A DNA stretch of 64,000 nt, taken from NCBI GenBank assembly GCA_019634635.1, contig JAHCBB010000005.1, positions 1 to 64,000 of the forward strand, read 5' to 3'. This stretch comes from Verrucomicrobiia bacterium. GTDB lineage: Bacteria; Verrucomicrobiota; Verrucomicrobiia; Limisphaerales; UBA9464. The position numbers and the translations under genes were made by a program. Within the stretch, counting starts at the first letter, position 1, and each line of letters begins with the position of its first letter. Under the pieces are notes generated by a model, which had not been told where the DNA came from, did not search any database, and saw nothing but the letters and a program-made list of their open reading frames with translations. This document shows positions 44,367 to 53,803 of the stretch, one piece after another.

Positions 44367-45548
44367 ATGGCCTCCCTGATTCCGTGGCTCGGTCTGGCGG
44401 GCTGCGCGATCGCGGCCTGGTGGTTCTGGCGGCGGTCGGCAGCGGACCGGCGGGCTCTCTCCGGCCTCCAGCGCGAGCTCGACGAACGCCGTCGCGCCCG
44501 AGAATCGGAACTCGCCGAGGAACAGACCCGTCAGCAGGCGGTATTCAACAGCATGGTCGAAGGCCTGCTGATCCTCGACAACGAGGGGCGCGTCCAGTTC
44601 GTCAACCCCACCCTGGGCCAGCTCTTCCAGCTGCCCCGTGAGGTCAGGGGACTCACGCTCATCGAGGCCCTGCGGCTGCATGAACTGCAGGACCTCGCCG
44701 AGCGCGCCGTCCGCGAGGAACGGGTCACCGGATTTGAACTGCAGCTTCCCGGCAACAACGGCCGGGTGCTTCAGGTCAACGCGGCCAGCGTGCGCGATCC
44801 CGACCGCACCCACGCCGGCACCATCCTGGTCTTCCACGACCTCACCCGGATCAAGCAGCTCGAGAGCGTTCGAAAGGAGTTCGTCGCCAACGTCAGCCAT
44901 GAGCTGCGGACGCCGTTGTCCCTCATTAAGGGCTATGTGGAGACGCTGCTCGACGGGGCGAAGGATGATCCGGCCGTGGCGACCCGCTTCCTGCAGACCA
45001 TCGAGAAGCATGCGGACCGGCTCACGTTCCTGATAGACGACCTGCTGGCGATTTCGCAGCTGGAGTCCGGCTCGGTGGCGTTGAACCAGCAGACCCTGGA
45101 TCTGCGGGACCAGGTGGACGCCGTCACCCGCGATCTCGCAGCGCGGGCGACGGACCGGAACATTCAAATGCGCAACGAGGTGCCGGAAGGCCTTTCGGTG
45201 CGTGCAGATGGAGACCGCCTGCAGCAGGTGCTCTTCAACCTGGCCGATAATGCCATCAAGTACGGGCGACCGGGAGGGCAGGTCCGGCTCGGGGGACGCC
45301 AGGTGGACGCCGGCCGGATTGAGGGGTGGGTCGCGGACGACGGCCCGGGAATTCCCGCCGAGTCCATCGAGCGGGTCTTCGAACGCTTTTACCGGGTGGA
45401 TCGCGCCCGGTCGCGGGAACAGGGCGGAACCGGCCTGGGGCTGAGCATCGTGAAGCACATCATCCAGAGCCACGGCGGAGAAGTCCGAGCGGAGAGTGCG
45501 CCAGGCCGCGGGGCCACCTTCTACTACACCCTGCCGACGGCGGGATGA
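44367..45548 (+). CDS. phoR: PAS-domain sensor histidine kinase (PhoR-like)
   Basis: A 393-residue protein. One N-terminal membrane segment (about 4-21) and a short coiled stretch precede a PAS domain (about 55-160), HisKA with His178 in FVANVSHELRTPLSLIKGY, and HATPase with N-box LFNLADNAIKY, G1 VADDGPGIP and G2 GGTGLGLSIVKHI. The lack of a periplasmic sensor loop resembles PhoR. It is transcribed with the response regulator upstream. Confidence 0.9.
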   Translation: MASLIPWLGLAGCAIAAWWFWRRSAADRRALSGLQRELDERRRARESELAEEQTRQQAVFNSMVEGLLILDNEGRVQFVNPTLGQLFQLPREVRGLTLIEALRLHELQDLAERAVREERVTGFELQLPGNNGRVLQVNAASVRDPDRTHAGTILVFHDLTRIKQLESVRKEFVANVSHELRTPLSLIKGYVETLLDGAKDDPAVATRFLQTIEKHADRLTFLIDDLLAISQLESGSVALNQQTLDLRDQVDAVTRDLAARATDRNIQMRNEVPEGLSVRADGDRLQQVLFNLADNAIKYGRPGGQVRLGGRQVDAGRIEGWVADDGPGIPAESIERVFERFYRVDRARSREQGGTGLGLSIVKHIIQSHGGEVRAESAPGRGATFYYTLPTAG

Positions 45549-45570
45549 ACGACCGGGGCCCGCACACGCC

Positions 45571-45855
45571 TCAAGGGAAGCGATGCTCCGGGAAGCGGTC
45601 GCGGATGGACTGCCGCAACTGTTTCACATGCTCCGGGGGATGCAGGTCCCGGGCGGTCCTTCGTTCCAGGGCGTCGAGAAGCTCCAGCCAGTCCGCGAGG
45701 GGCGGATGCGGCAGTTCCTCCCACTCCACATCGCGTCCCTTGCGGCGTGGACGCTGATAAAACCGCCACTCCCGGCCCACCTTGCTGGCGAAGACATGCC
45801 GCTTGACGCCGTCCTCGCCCGGGGTCGTCCAACCGATTTCGGATTTGGCACCCAT
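45571..45855 (-). CDS. Small conserved-looking protein of unknown function
   Basis: A 94-residue soluble, basic protein with no recognised domain. Aromatic and charged residues (VGREWRFYQRPRRKGRDVEWEEL; VKQLRQSIRDRFPEHRFP) and codon use look genuinely coding. It starts 23 nt after the ispF stop on the same strand and is probably in its operon. It converges with the phoR-like gene. Confidence 0.65.
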   Translation of the reverse strand: MGAKSEIGWTTPGEDGVKRHVFASKVGREWRFYQRPRRKGRDVEWEELPHPPLADWLELLDALERRTARDLHPPEHVKQLRQSIRDRFPEHRFP

Positions 45856-45878
45856 GGGAACGCGTGCAGCCGTGGAGC

Positions 45879-46358
45879 CTATTCGGGGAGGTCCACGGCA
45901 GCCACGGCCATGGCGGCGATGCCCTCTTCACGCCCGACAAACCCGAGGCGTTCATTGGTCGTCGCCTTCACGCCGATCCGTCGCACGTCCAGGCCGAGTG
46001 CTTCAGCGACATTGCGCTTCATCGGCTCCAGGTGGGGAAAAATCTTTGGACGCTCCGCGGCGAGGGAGGCGTCCACATTGACGATCCTTCCGCCGCGGGC
46101 CTGCACGCGCCGCGCCGCCTCTTCGAGGAACAGCCGGCTGGGGGCATCCTTCCAGGAGGGGTCGGTGTCGGGGAACAGGTGGCCGATGTCCACCTCACCG
46201 ATCGCCCCAAGGATGGCGTCGGTGATCGCGTGCATGAGGACGTCGGCATCGGAGTGACCGAGCAGCCCGCGTGCATGGGGGATTTCCACCCCGCCCAGCA
46301 CCAGGCGACGTCCCTCCACCAGCGGATGGACATCATAACCAATCCCGACGTGCACCAT
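45879..46358 (-). CDS. ispF: 2-C-methyl-D-erythritol 2,4-cyclodiphosphate synthase
   Basis: A 159-residue protein for the MEP isoprenoid pathway, forming the cyclic diphosphate. HVGIGYDVHPL near the N-terminus (metal ligands Asp9 and His11), GLLGHSDADVLMHAITDAILGA, DIGHLFPDTD and KATTNERLGFVGREEGIAAMA are all diagnostic. The ATG at 46358 gives the normal length and lies 6 nt after a TACGCT -10 hexamer. Confidence 0.96.
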   Translation of the reverse strand: MVHVGIGYDVHPLVEGRRLVLGGVEIPHARGLLGHSDADVLMHAITDAILGAIGEVDIGHLFPDTDPSWKDAPSRLFLEEAARRVQARGGRIVNVDASLAAERPKIFPHLEPMKRNVAEALGLDVRRIGVKATTNERLGFVGREEGIAAMAVAAVDLPE

Positions 46359-46364
46359 GCCGCC

Positions 46365-46392
46365 AGCGTACTGGAAGGCTCCGGAATGGAAA
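46365..46392 (-). promoter_or_regulatory. Candidate promoter of ispF
   Basis: On the minus strand TTTCCA (46387-46392) and TACGCT (46365-46370) are separated by 16 nt and end 6 nt before the ATG. Confidence 0.45.
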
Positions 46393-46533
46393 CGCGGAAG
46401 AGAGGACTTCACGCCCCGGGGCACAAAGCGACGGAGGGCCTCCTCCCCGGAAACCGCCGGGCCTTCGCCCGGACCTCATTGGAACGGGGCCCATCCAAGC
46501 CCGGACCACCGGAACTTCAGACAAATCGCGTGT

Positions 46534-46835
46534 TCACAGCGCCCACAGTGCAGGCAACGGCACGAGCCATAGCTGGTCGCCGAACGGCGCGATGGTGCCG
46601 TTCGCCGACGGTGGTTTCGATCCGACGACGGTGCCCGCAAAGAGCCAGGGCAGGAACCCTTCGGCCCCCCCGCCGGTTCACCCGCTGAGAATGGGTAGAG
46701 CGGGAGGATCTCCATGCCGGCAGCCACGGCCTGCGCCAAGGTGATCTTGCCGGTCTGACGCGCGCCGTTCAGCAGTACCACCGGGGTGTCGGCCATGGCA
46801 CGGCGGACGGAATCCTGAATGTAGTGCTGATTCAT
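46534..46835 (-). pseudogene. Eroded DUF4143-type AAA ATPase
   Basis: From the ATG at 46835 the frame reads VRRAMADTPVVLLNGARQTGK (P-loop of the ATP-binding DUF4143 family). After the P-loop helix it jumps to GMEILPLYPFSAGE, a motif normally over 100 residues later. In a second frame the sequence ends IAPFGDQLWLVPLPALWAL-stop (46536), which resembles the family C-terminus. So at least two deletions and a frame change reduced a gene of about 400 codons to about 300 nt. The next 207 nt (46836-47042) hold no gene I can support. Confidence 0.7.
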
Positions 46836-47042
46836 GGTCAGAATCTCACCGATTGATGGCGAATTTGCACGAAGGCGGCTCCAGCGCGGCCGGCACCGCG
46901 GATTGGATCGCCAATCCAGGAGTCCTTTCGTTGCCGTCAATTGACCTGGCGATCGGACCACCATTCCACGGAAAGCGACTCGAACGCCAGGATGTGGTTC
47001 CTGCCGGCGGCTCGCGGACCATTCGCGGCCTTCGAAGCGGCT

Positions 47043-48410
47043 TCAGGGAGCGCGCTGCTGCCAGGGGGTCGCGCCGCCGCGTTGAATATGCCGGCGCAGG
47101 GCGGGGCCGAGTTCCCGCACCACCTCCGGTCGGGTGGCGATCAGGTTGGTTCGTTCCTGCGGGTCGTCCCTCAGGTGGTATAATTCCAGCGGCTGGTACG
47201 GGGCGTTCTGCAAGAGCTTCCAATCACCGCGAACGATCGCCTCGTAGCTCTTCCCACCGTAGGTGGGCCCCCCCTCGCGCCGGACAAAGTAGAGCTCGCG
47301 CGGTTCGGCGGTCCGACGGCCGCGGAACACGGGCAGGAGACTCACGGCATCGAGGTCCTCGGCCGGGCGCACTTCCGCCAGTTCAAGGAAGGTGGGAAAG
47401 AGGTCGAAAACCAGCCCGGCATGGTCGCTCAGGGATCCCGGGGCGATCACACCCGGCCAGCGCGCGATGAACGGCACCCGCAGCCCGCCGTCGTAGTGGC
47501 TCTGCTTGCCGTCGCGCCACGGGTGGTTGCTCTGGCCATGCGGCAGGGACCCGCCGTTATCGGCGGTGAAAACGACCAGGGTATCCGCCTCCAGGCCGGT
47601 GTCTTTGAGGGCCCGAAGCACGCGTCCAATCGCGTCGTCAAGGTGCTCGACAAAGGCGACGTTCCGCGCCCGTCGCTCCTCCAGCCCGGGCTCCCGCGTC
47701 CGCACCCTGTCGAGCCATGAGGTCGGGGGTTCGATGGGGAAATGAGGCGCATTGTAGGCCAGCAACAGAAAGAAGGGGTGCTCCGGACGGGTGGCACGGG
47801 ACTGGAGATGATTGATGGCCCATTCCGTGAACAGTTCGGTCGCATGGCCTGACGGAGAAATGACCTCGGTGTCGCGACGGAGGTAGTTCCGACCGTGCCG
47901 CAGGTGGTTGGTGTAGCTGTCCATCATATCGCCCAGGAAACCGTGAAAGAAGTCGAAGCCGCGTTCGTTGGGGGTGTTGGGCGCGTCGAGGCCGAGATGC
48001 CATTTCCCCACCAGCGCCGTGTGATATCCGGCACGGCGCAGTTCGTCTGCCAGGGTGGGCACGGTGGGATCCAGATGACCCCAGGAATCCGCGGGGTCCG
48101 TCCGGATCACCCCGGGTACGCCCACCCGGTCCGGAAACCGGCCCGTGAGGAGCGCCGCCCGCGAAGGCGAACAGACCGTGGCGTTTGCCCGCATGGTGGT
48201 GAACCGCATTCCCTCCGACGCCAAACGATCGAGATGGGGCGTGCGCAGGTCCGAAGCCCCGTAGACGGACACATCGCCGACCCCGTGGTCGTCGGTAAAG
48301 ATGAGGACGACATTGGGACGGCGGGGCGCGTCGGGCCCTGGGTTTTCCTGCGAACGGCCACCCGGGACGGCACCCAGGAAGCAGAGGGTGAGCACAAGCA
48401 GACTTCGCAT
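47043..48410 (-). CDS. Secreted sulfatase (type I, formylglycine-dependent)
   Basis: A 455-residue protein with a signal peptide (about 1-20). The alkaline-phosphatase-like fold has metal aspartates in LIFTDDHG (Asp40-Asp41) and the modification motif CSPSRAALLTG, with Cys80 to be oxidised to formylglycine. GKWHLG and FTADNGG are further active-site motifs. It desulfates a sulfated glycan or ester; the exact substrate is unknown. No maturation enzyme is encoded in the window. It is divergent from the flippase-like gene. Confidence 0.93.
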   Translation of the reverse strand: MRSLLVLTLCFLGAVPGGRSQENPGPDAPRRPNVVLIFTDDHGVGDVSVYGASDLRTPHLDRLASEGMRFTTMRANATVCSPSRAALLTGRFPDRVGVPGVIRTDPADSWGHLDPTVPTLADELRRAGYHTALVGKWHLGLDAPNTPNERGFDFFHGFLGDMMDSYTNHLRHGRNYLRRDTEVISPSGHATELFTEWAINHLQSRATRPEHPFFLLLAYNAPHFPIEPPTSWLDRVRTREPGLEERRARNVAFVEHLDDAIGRVLRALKDTGLEADTLVVFTADNGGSLPHGQSNHPWRDGKQSHYDGGLRVPFIARWPGVIAPGSLSDHAGLVFDLFPTFLELAEVRPAEDLDAVSLLPVFRGRRTAEPRELYFVRREGGPTYGGKSYEAIVRGDWKLLQNAPYQPLELYHLRDDPQERTNLIATRPEVVRELGPALRRHIQRGGATPWQQRAP

Positions 48411-48570
48411 GACGACCGCCTTCCTGCCCTTCAGGCCACCCTCAAGTCGAGCCCCGGATTTTGCGGACCGCCGACGGCCGGCTCGGATTTGGCGTCGGGT
48501 CCCGGGGGACCCGGAGACGGGGATGCCTTCTGGCGCGGCGGCGTGGCCTCCGGTATTCCCGGGGCGCGTG

Positions 48571-49851
48571 ATGAGCGATTCCCGGGCCGGCTTTTTCCGG
48601 CAGAGTGCATGGCTGGGTGTGGCCACGGTGTTGGGCGGCGTGTTCTTGACCGCCGTCCACCCGGTGTTCGGCCGCGGCCGTGCGGCGGAATACGAGGTCT
48701 TCGGCACCATGTTGCGGCTGTTCCTCCTGCTGGGCATACCCAGCGCGGGCCTCCAGGTGACCTTTGCCCAGCAATCAGCCATCGCCATCACCCCGGAGGC
48801 CCGCGCCCGGTTGGCGACCACGACACGAGCCGTCCTCGGGGGCATCGTGATCTTCTGGGCCGCCCTGTTGCTGGCCGCGGTGATCGGACGCGACGCACTC
48901 ACCGCACTGTGGCGTTTGGGGGACAGCCGGGTGCTGTGGCCCACCCTGGGCGTCGGTCTGATGGGGCTCCTCCTGCCGGTCCTGCGGGGATTGCTTCAGG
49001 GGCGTCAGGATTTCGCAACCCTCGGCTGGCTGGCGATCCTCGACGGGCTGCTGCGCCTGCTGCTGATCCTCGCCGCCCTCCACCTGCTGCATTGCGGGGC
49101 GGCCGGAGCGCTGGTTGCCGTCCTGCTCGGCATGCTGCTGACCACGGCCCTGGGCGCGTGGCGGACCCGCGACGTGTGGTGCCATCCCGGCGCCCCGGTG
49201 GACTGGCGGCGGTGGCTGGGGAACGCACTGCCCTTCACGGCAGGCGCCGGCGCGCTGCTGATTCTGGCCAATGTGGATGTCCCGTACCTGCAGGCGACAA
49301 TTCCCGGGCCGCTTGCGAGTCATTTCCGCATGGGTGAGGGGTACATTCCTGCGGCCATGATCGGGTTCGCCCTCGTGCAGTTCACCGGGCAACTGGCCGT
49401 GGTCATGTTCCCCAAGATCGCCCGCAGCGTCGCCGGGCGCCTGCCAACCGATGCCCTCACCCTGGCGTTCCTGGGGACCCTCCTGCTTGGGACGCTTGCG
49501 GTGGCCTTCGTGAGCGTGTTCCCGCAGCTTCCCTTGAGAATCGTCTACTTCACGAATCCCGCGGCGCTGGCCGCCGCTCCGGTGGTTCCCTGGCACACTT
49601 CAGCCATGGTCGCATTCGCGCTCGCAAACGTCCTGGTGGCCAATCAGCTGGCCCGCGGACGTTTCTGGATCGTTGGGTGGCTGATCGCCATCGTCGCGGC
49701 CTACCTCGGAACCTTGACCGGAATTCGCTCCCACCTGCTCACCCTCGAACCGGTGGCGGCGTATCGGCTGCTGACGCAGGTGCTCGGGGCCTACAGCCTG
49801 CTCCTCCTCCTGATCGCCGCCGCCCTCACCTGGCGTCCTGCAGCCCGGTGA
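48571..49851 (+). CDS. Polysaccharide-flippase-like (MOP superfamily) membrane protein
   Basis: A 426-residue protein with about 11-12 hydrophobic segments. The N-terminal FRQSAWLGVATVLGGVFLTAVHPVFGR and the central NALPFTAGAGALLILANVDVPYLQ resemble Wzx/polysaccharide-biosynthesis exporters, which move lipid-linked sugars across the membrane. It is somewhat short for the family. No glycosyltransferases are adjacent, so the substrate is open. The ATG at 48571 overlaps a GTG immediately before it. Confidence 0.7.
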   Translation: MSDSRAGFFRQSAWLGVATVLGGVFLTAVHPVFGRGRAAEYEVFGTMLRLFLLLGIPSAGLQVTFAQQSAIAITPEARARLATTTRAVLGGIVIFWAALLLAAVIGRDALTALWRLGDSRVLWPTLGVGLMGLLLPVLRGLLQGRQDFATLGWLAILDGLLRLLLILAALHLLHCGAAGALVAVLLGMLLTTALGAWRTRDVWCHPGAPVDWRRWLGNALPFTAGAGALLILANVDVPYLQATIPGPLASHFRMGEGYIPAAMIGFALVQFTGQLAVVMFPKIARSVAGRLPTDALTLAFLGTLLLGTLAVAFVSVFPQLPLRIVYFTNPAALAAAPVVPWHTSAMVAFALANVLVANQLARGRFWIVGWLIAIVAAYLGTLTGIRSHLLTLEPVAAYRLLTQVLGAYSLLLLLIAAALTWRPAAR

Positions 49852-49932
49852 TCCGCGAATCGGACGCGGTCCCGACATTCCCGAACACGGGACCTTTCGC
49901 GTTGCCGAAGCGGCTGGTTCCATGGCCCCGAC

Positions 49933-52170
49933 ATGTGCAGGTTGCTCCGTCCATGGTCCGGTGTGCTGGCCCTCGTCGTCTCCACGATCGGGTCGGCCAC
50001 GCCCATTCCCGACGAACCCTTTGCCCAGGATGTCGCGGTCCGGATCCGCACCCAGCCGGAGCTGATGGACGCCGTCCATCGCAAGGTGTGTGTGGACAAG
50101 GAAGGGGTCGTGTACGTGCTGACCGACCGCGGTGTGGCGCGGGTGTTTGACGGGGTGCTGGCGCTCGACCGCAGTTATCGCCCGCTCGCGGGGCGCATCG
50201 CCCGCGACCTCACGGTGTCGCCGTCCGGGGATCTCTACTACCTGTTTGACGACGCCTGGCTTTCCAACGGGCGGAACGGGCGGCCGGGCGGTGCCGTGGA
50301 ACGGGGAAGCTATGACCGAATCGCGGTCGGCTCCGGAGGCGAGGTCTGGTTGAGCGGACCCGGCAGGGTGTCGGGCCCGGGGTTCAGCGATCGTGAACTG
50401 CCGGCACCCCTGGCGCGAGCCCGGGACATCCAGGTCATTCCCCATCCCGGTCCCGGGCGCCCTGCCTTGATTGCCGACGGCACCCTCTGGCTGGCGATGA
50501 CCTCGGGAGATTATTCGCCCCGGGGGCCGGCCACAGCCGCGAGTTTCGGGCAGGCCCCGGCAGGGCCCGCATTCCTGTGGGTGGGACGCCGCGACGGCCT
50601 CATCCGCATGGATGCCGAAACCGGAGTCACCCTGGGCACCACGCCGGAACCTCCGATGCCCTGGCCCGAGGTGCAGGCGGTGGCGCCGGTGACCGGTGGC
50701 GTGTGGTCCGGCACCACCCGGGGGGCGATCTTCAAGCGCGCGGGTGATGGCTCGCCCTACGCCATTCCATCGGCGCCCGGCATTCCTGCCCCGGAACATC
50801 GGTACTATGACGGCCCGCGTTGGATTCCGGGTGATGACGTCGTGAGCCTGGCCATCGCGCCGGATGAAACGGTGTGGATCCTCACGTCCTCGGGTCTTGG
50901 CGCAATCGCCTATCCGCGCACGACGATGGCGTCCAAGGCCGACTGGTTTCACCGCAAGATCCGTTCGCGCAACCTTCGGTACGGGATGACCGGGGAGCGT
51001 CGTCTGCTCGAGCCTGGAAACCTGCTGACGAGCGAGATGGTGGACACCGACAACGACGGCGGCTGGACCAGCTATTACCTCGGAGCTCTGGCCGCACAGT
51101 ATGCCGTGACCCGCGAAGAGGCGGTGCGGCACGAGGCATGGGAATCCTTCGGGGCCTTGGAGCGGTTGCAGGAGCTGTCCACCGTTCCCGGTTTCTCGGC
51201 GCGCACGATCGAGCGGCGCGGGTTCAAGTTCTCCGATCCCGACCGGTGGCGCGAGGCGGAGGATCCCGCCTGGGATTGGAAAGGTCACACCAGCAGCGAC
51301 GAGGTGTGCTCGCAGACCTTCGCCCATGCCGTGATGTGGACATGGGTGGCCACCAATGCCGACGAGCGCGCACGGGTGGCAACCAACTACGTCCGGATTG
51401 TGGACCACATCCTGGAACACGACCTGTACTACGTGGATGTGGACGGCCGGCCGACCCTCTGGGGACGTTGGAACCCGGAGTATCTGAACTGGTTTCCGCA
51501 CTCGATCCACGACCGGCGCCTGAACAGTGCGCAGATCACGGCGGTCCTGCAGCTGGCGCATGCGATGACCGGGGACCCGCGGTATCGCGATCGTGCGGAG
51601 GCGCTGTTCGCAAACCATGGCTACCTGACAAACATCCTGTCCTCCATGCGGGACATCGCGCCCACCCACGGCTACGTGCATGAGGGGAACGAGATGGGCG
51701 ATGAGTGGAATCACAGCGACGACGAGCTCGCCTTCTTCACCTACTGGGTTCTGTGCCGTTTCGCATTCACCCCGGAGCTGCGCGCCGCGTACCTCGGGGC
51801 CGTCCGCGACCACTGGGAGATCGAGCGTCCGGAGCGGTATCCGATCTGGAACTTCATTTACGCCGCGTGCGGCGGCACGGATTACGATCCCGCCGGTGCG
51901 GTGTGGACCCTGCGCGGCACTCCCCTCGACACCATCAACTGGCCGGTGCGCAATTCCCACCGGCACGACGTCCGGACCCTGGAGCCCAATTTCATGGGGC
52001 GCGAACTGGCCGGGTTGCTGCCACCCGGCGAACGGCTCGTTGCCCGCATCAACACCCAACCCTTCATCCTCGATGCCGGCGACGGGCAAACCGATTTTCC
52101 AGGCGACGAATACCTGCTGGGCTACTGGCTGGGGCGGCAGGTGGGGGCCATTGCCGCTCCGGAACGGTGA
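49933..52170 (+). CDS. Secreted two-domain protein: propeller plus helical toroid
   Basis: A 745-residue protein with a signal peptide (about 8-24). Residues about 30-330 show blade-like repeats (VCVDKEGVVYVLTDRGVARV, IAPDETVWILTSSGLG). Residues about 340-735 are rich in Trp and acidic helices (DNDGGWTSYYLGALAAQY, WNHSDDELAFFTYWVL), reminiscent of an alpha/alpha-barrel such as in glycosidases and lyases. I cannot name the family. It sits between two sulfatase genes and a flippase-like gene, so a role in handling an extracellular glycan is a reasonable guess. Confidence 0.75.
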   Translation: MCRLLRPWSGVLALVVSTIGSATPIPDEPFAQDVAVRIRTQPELMDAVHRKVCVDKEGVVYVLTDRGVARVFDGVLALDRSYRPLAGRIARDLTVSPSGDLYYLFDDAWLSNGRNGRPGGAVERGSYDRIAVGSGGEVWLSGPGRVSGPGFSDRELPAPLARARDIQVIPHPGPGRPALIADGTLWLAMTSGDYSPRGPATAASFGQAPAGPAFLWVGRRDGLIRMDAETGVTLGTTPEPPMPWPEVQAVAPVTGGVWSGTTRGAIFKRAGDGSPYAIPSAPGIPAPEHRYYDGPRWIPGDDVVSLAIAPDETVWILTSSGLGAIAYPRTTMASKADWFHRKIRSRNLRYGMTGERRLLEPGNLLTSEMVDTDNDGGWTSYYLGALAAQYAVTREEAVRHEAWESFGALERLQELSTVPGFSARTIERRGFKFSDPDRWREAEDPAWDWKGHTSSDEVCSQTFAHAVMWTWVATNADERARVATNYVRIVDHILEHDLYYVDVDGRPTLWGRWNPEYLNWFPHSIHDRRLNSAQITAVLQLAHAMTGDPRYRDRAEALFANHGYLTNILSSMRDIAPTHGYVHEGNEMGDEWNHSDDELAFFTYWVLCRFAFTPELRAAYLGAVRDHWEIERPERYPIWNFIYAACGGTDYDPAGAVWTLRGTPLDTINWPVRNSHRHDVRTLEPNFMGRELAGLLPPGERLVARINTQPFILDAGDGQTDFPGDEYLLGYWLGRQVGAIAAPER

Positions 52171-52190
52171 CGGGGGAAGGGCCTCCGGCC

Positions 52191-53642
52191 CTAGAAATAC
52201 TTCTCGACGATCCAGGCCGGCTGCCACCGGTCGGGGCGGCGCACATAGCCGTCGAGATCCACCACGCCGGAGCCGGGATGCTCCACCTCCAGGGGCTGCC
52301 GGTCCCCGGTGCGTTCCTGCCAGGTGCGCAACAGCGCGGTGAGGCGCCCGAGGTGGACCGATTGTGCCGGGTCGGACGAGCGATCGTGCAGTTCGTGGGG
52401 GTCGGACTGCAGATCGAACAACTGCTGCCGCCCGATCTGCGGGTACACGATCAACTTCCAGCGTTCGTCGCGCACCGCGCGCATCTGGTCGGTGAAGGGC
52501 AGAAACACCGAGTCCCGAAGCTTTGCCCGACTGCCGGCCCAGAGTGGACGCAGACTCTCCCCCGCCAACCCCGGCAGCGGCGGGGCCTCCGCGAGGTCGA
52601 GAAGGGTCGGGAACAGGTCAAACAGGTAGGTGAACGCCTGGGTCGAGCCGCCGGCCGGGATCCCGGGGCCGGCAACGATGAGCGGGCAGCGCATGCTGTG
52701 CTCGTAGACGCTTTGCTTGCCCAGGAGTCCGTGGCTGCCCAGGGCGAGCCCGTGGTCCGCGGCGTAGACGATCACCGTGTTGGTTGCCTGCGGCGTCGCG
52801 GCCAGTGCCTCCAGGATGCGGCCCACCTGCTCATCCAGATGAGTGATCAGGCCGTAGTACTCGCACAACTGCTGCTGGAGGACTTCGCGGGTCCGGGGGA
52901 ACGCGGCCAGGTTTTCGTCGCGCAGATCCCGAATAAACCCCTGGTCAAAGGGATGAACGGACAGGAAGTTTTCCGGGAGCGGCGGCGGGCGGCGGTAGTA
53001 ACGCTCCCGGTGCGCCACTGGGGGATTTCGCGGGTCGTGCGGCGCGGTGAACGCCACGTAGGCGAAATAGGGCCGATCCGCAGGGGCCTCCTTGAGAAAT
53101 CCGATCGCCGCCTCGGCGAACTCCTCGCTGGAAAACCGCGATGCGGTGCGCACCGGGCCCACCACCCCGCCGCGAACATCAGCCACGGGCGTCCGCGTGT
53201 GATCATCCATGCCCCCAAGGAACACGGACCGGGCGTCGGGAAACGCCCGGCAGAGGGACGCCTCGCCGTTGTGCCACTTGCCCGTGGCGAAGGTCACATA
53301 CCCGGCCTCCCGCAGACGCCCGGGCAGGAGGGGAATCCCCGCGAGATCCGCGGGTACGTCCAGCCAGGTGCGTCCGCTCATCAGCATGGCCCGGCTGGGG
53401 ACGCAGACCGCCCCGCTGTTGGATCCGAAACAGTAGTTCCGACGGAAGCTGAAACCGCGTTCCGCCAGCCGGTCGAGATTCGGGGTGTCAATCGCGGGGT
53501 TGCCCCAGGCGGCGATGGTGTCCGCGCGCTGATCGTCGGCAAAGAGCAGCAGGATGTTCGGGCGCGACGGCGAGGCGCCGGATGCAATCCATGGAAGGAC
53601 CAGCGCCGCGACGCATGAGACGAGCAGAAGGGAGGGCTTCAT
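52191..53642 (-). CDS. Secreted sulfatase (type I), second copy
   Basis: A 483-residue protein with a signal peptide (about 1-22). Metal aspartates are in LLLFADDQRAD, the formylglycine motif is CVPSRAMLMSG (Cys80), and GKWHNG and YAADHGLALGSHGLLGKQSVYE are active-site regions resembling choline- or iduronate-sulfatase-like proteins of Planctomycetes and Verrucomicrobia. It is only distantly similar to the other sulfatase (different motif variant and C-terminus), so it is not a recent duplicate. The ATG at 53642 gives a proper signal peptide. Confidence 0.92.
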   Translation of the reverse strand: MKPSLLLVSCVAALVLPWIASGASPSRPNILLLFADDQRADTIAAWGNPAIDTPNLDRLAERGFSFRRNYCFGSNSGAVCVPSRAMLMSGRTWLDVPADLAGIPLLPGRLREAGYVTFATGKWHNGEASLCRAFPDARSVFLGGMDDHTRTPVADVRGGVVGPVRTASRFSSEEFAEAAIGFLKEAPADRPYFAYVAFTAPHDPRNPPVAHRERYYRRPPPLPENFLSVHPFDQGFIRDLRDENLAAFPRTREVLQQQLCEYYGLITHLDEQVGRILEALAATPQATNTVIVYAADHGLALGSHGLLGKQSVYEHSMRCPLIVAGPGIPAGGSTQAFTYLFDLFPTLLDLAEAPPLPGLAGESLRPLWAGSRAKLRDSVFLPFTDQMRAVRDERWKLIVYPQIGRQQLFDLQSDPHELHDRSSDPAQSVHLGRLTALLRTWQERTGDRQPLEVEHPGSGVVDLDGYVRRPDRWQPAWIVEKYF

Positions 53643-53803
53643 GGAGGCCTGCGGCATCACGGTGCTCCGCCGGCACGGCGTGCGCACCACAGTGGTCCTG
53701 AGCGTCCCGCAGGGTCGGGGTGTCCCGCAATCCTTTGGGCGACTTTGGGCGCCGGAAATTTGCATCGAAGCCGGCGGTGGCCCATGGCTAGTGTCGGCAA
53801 CCG

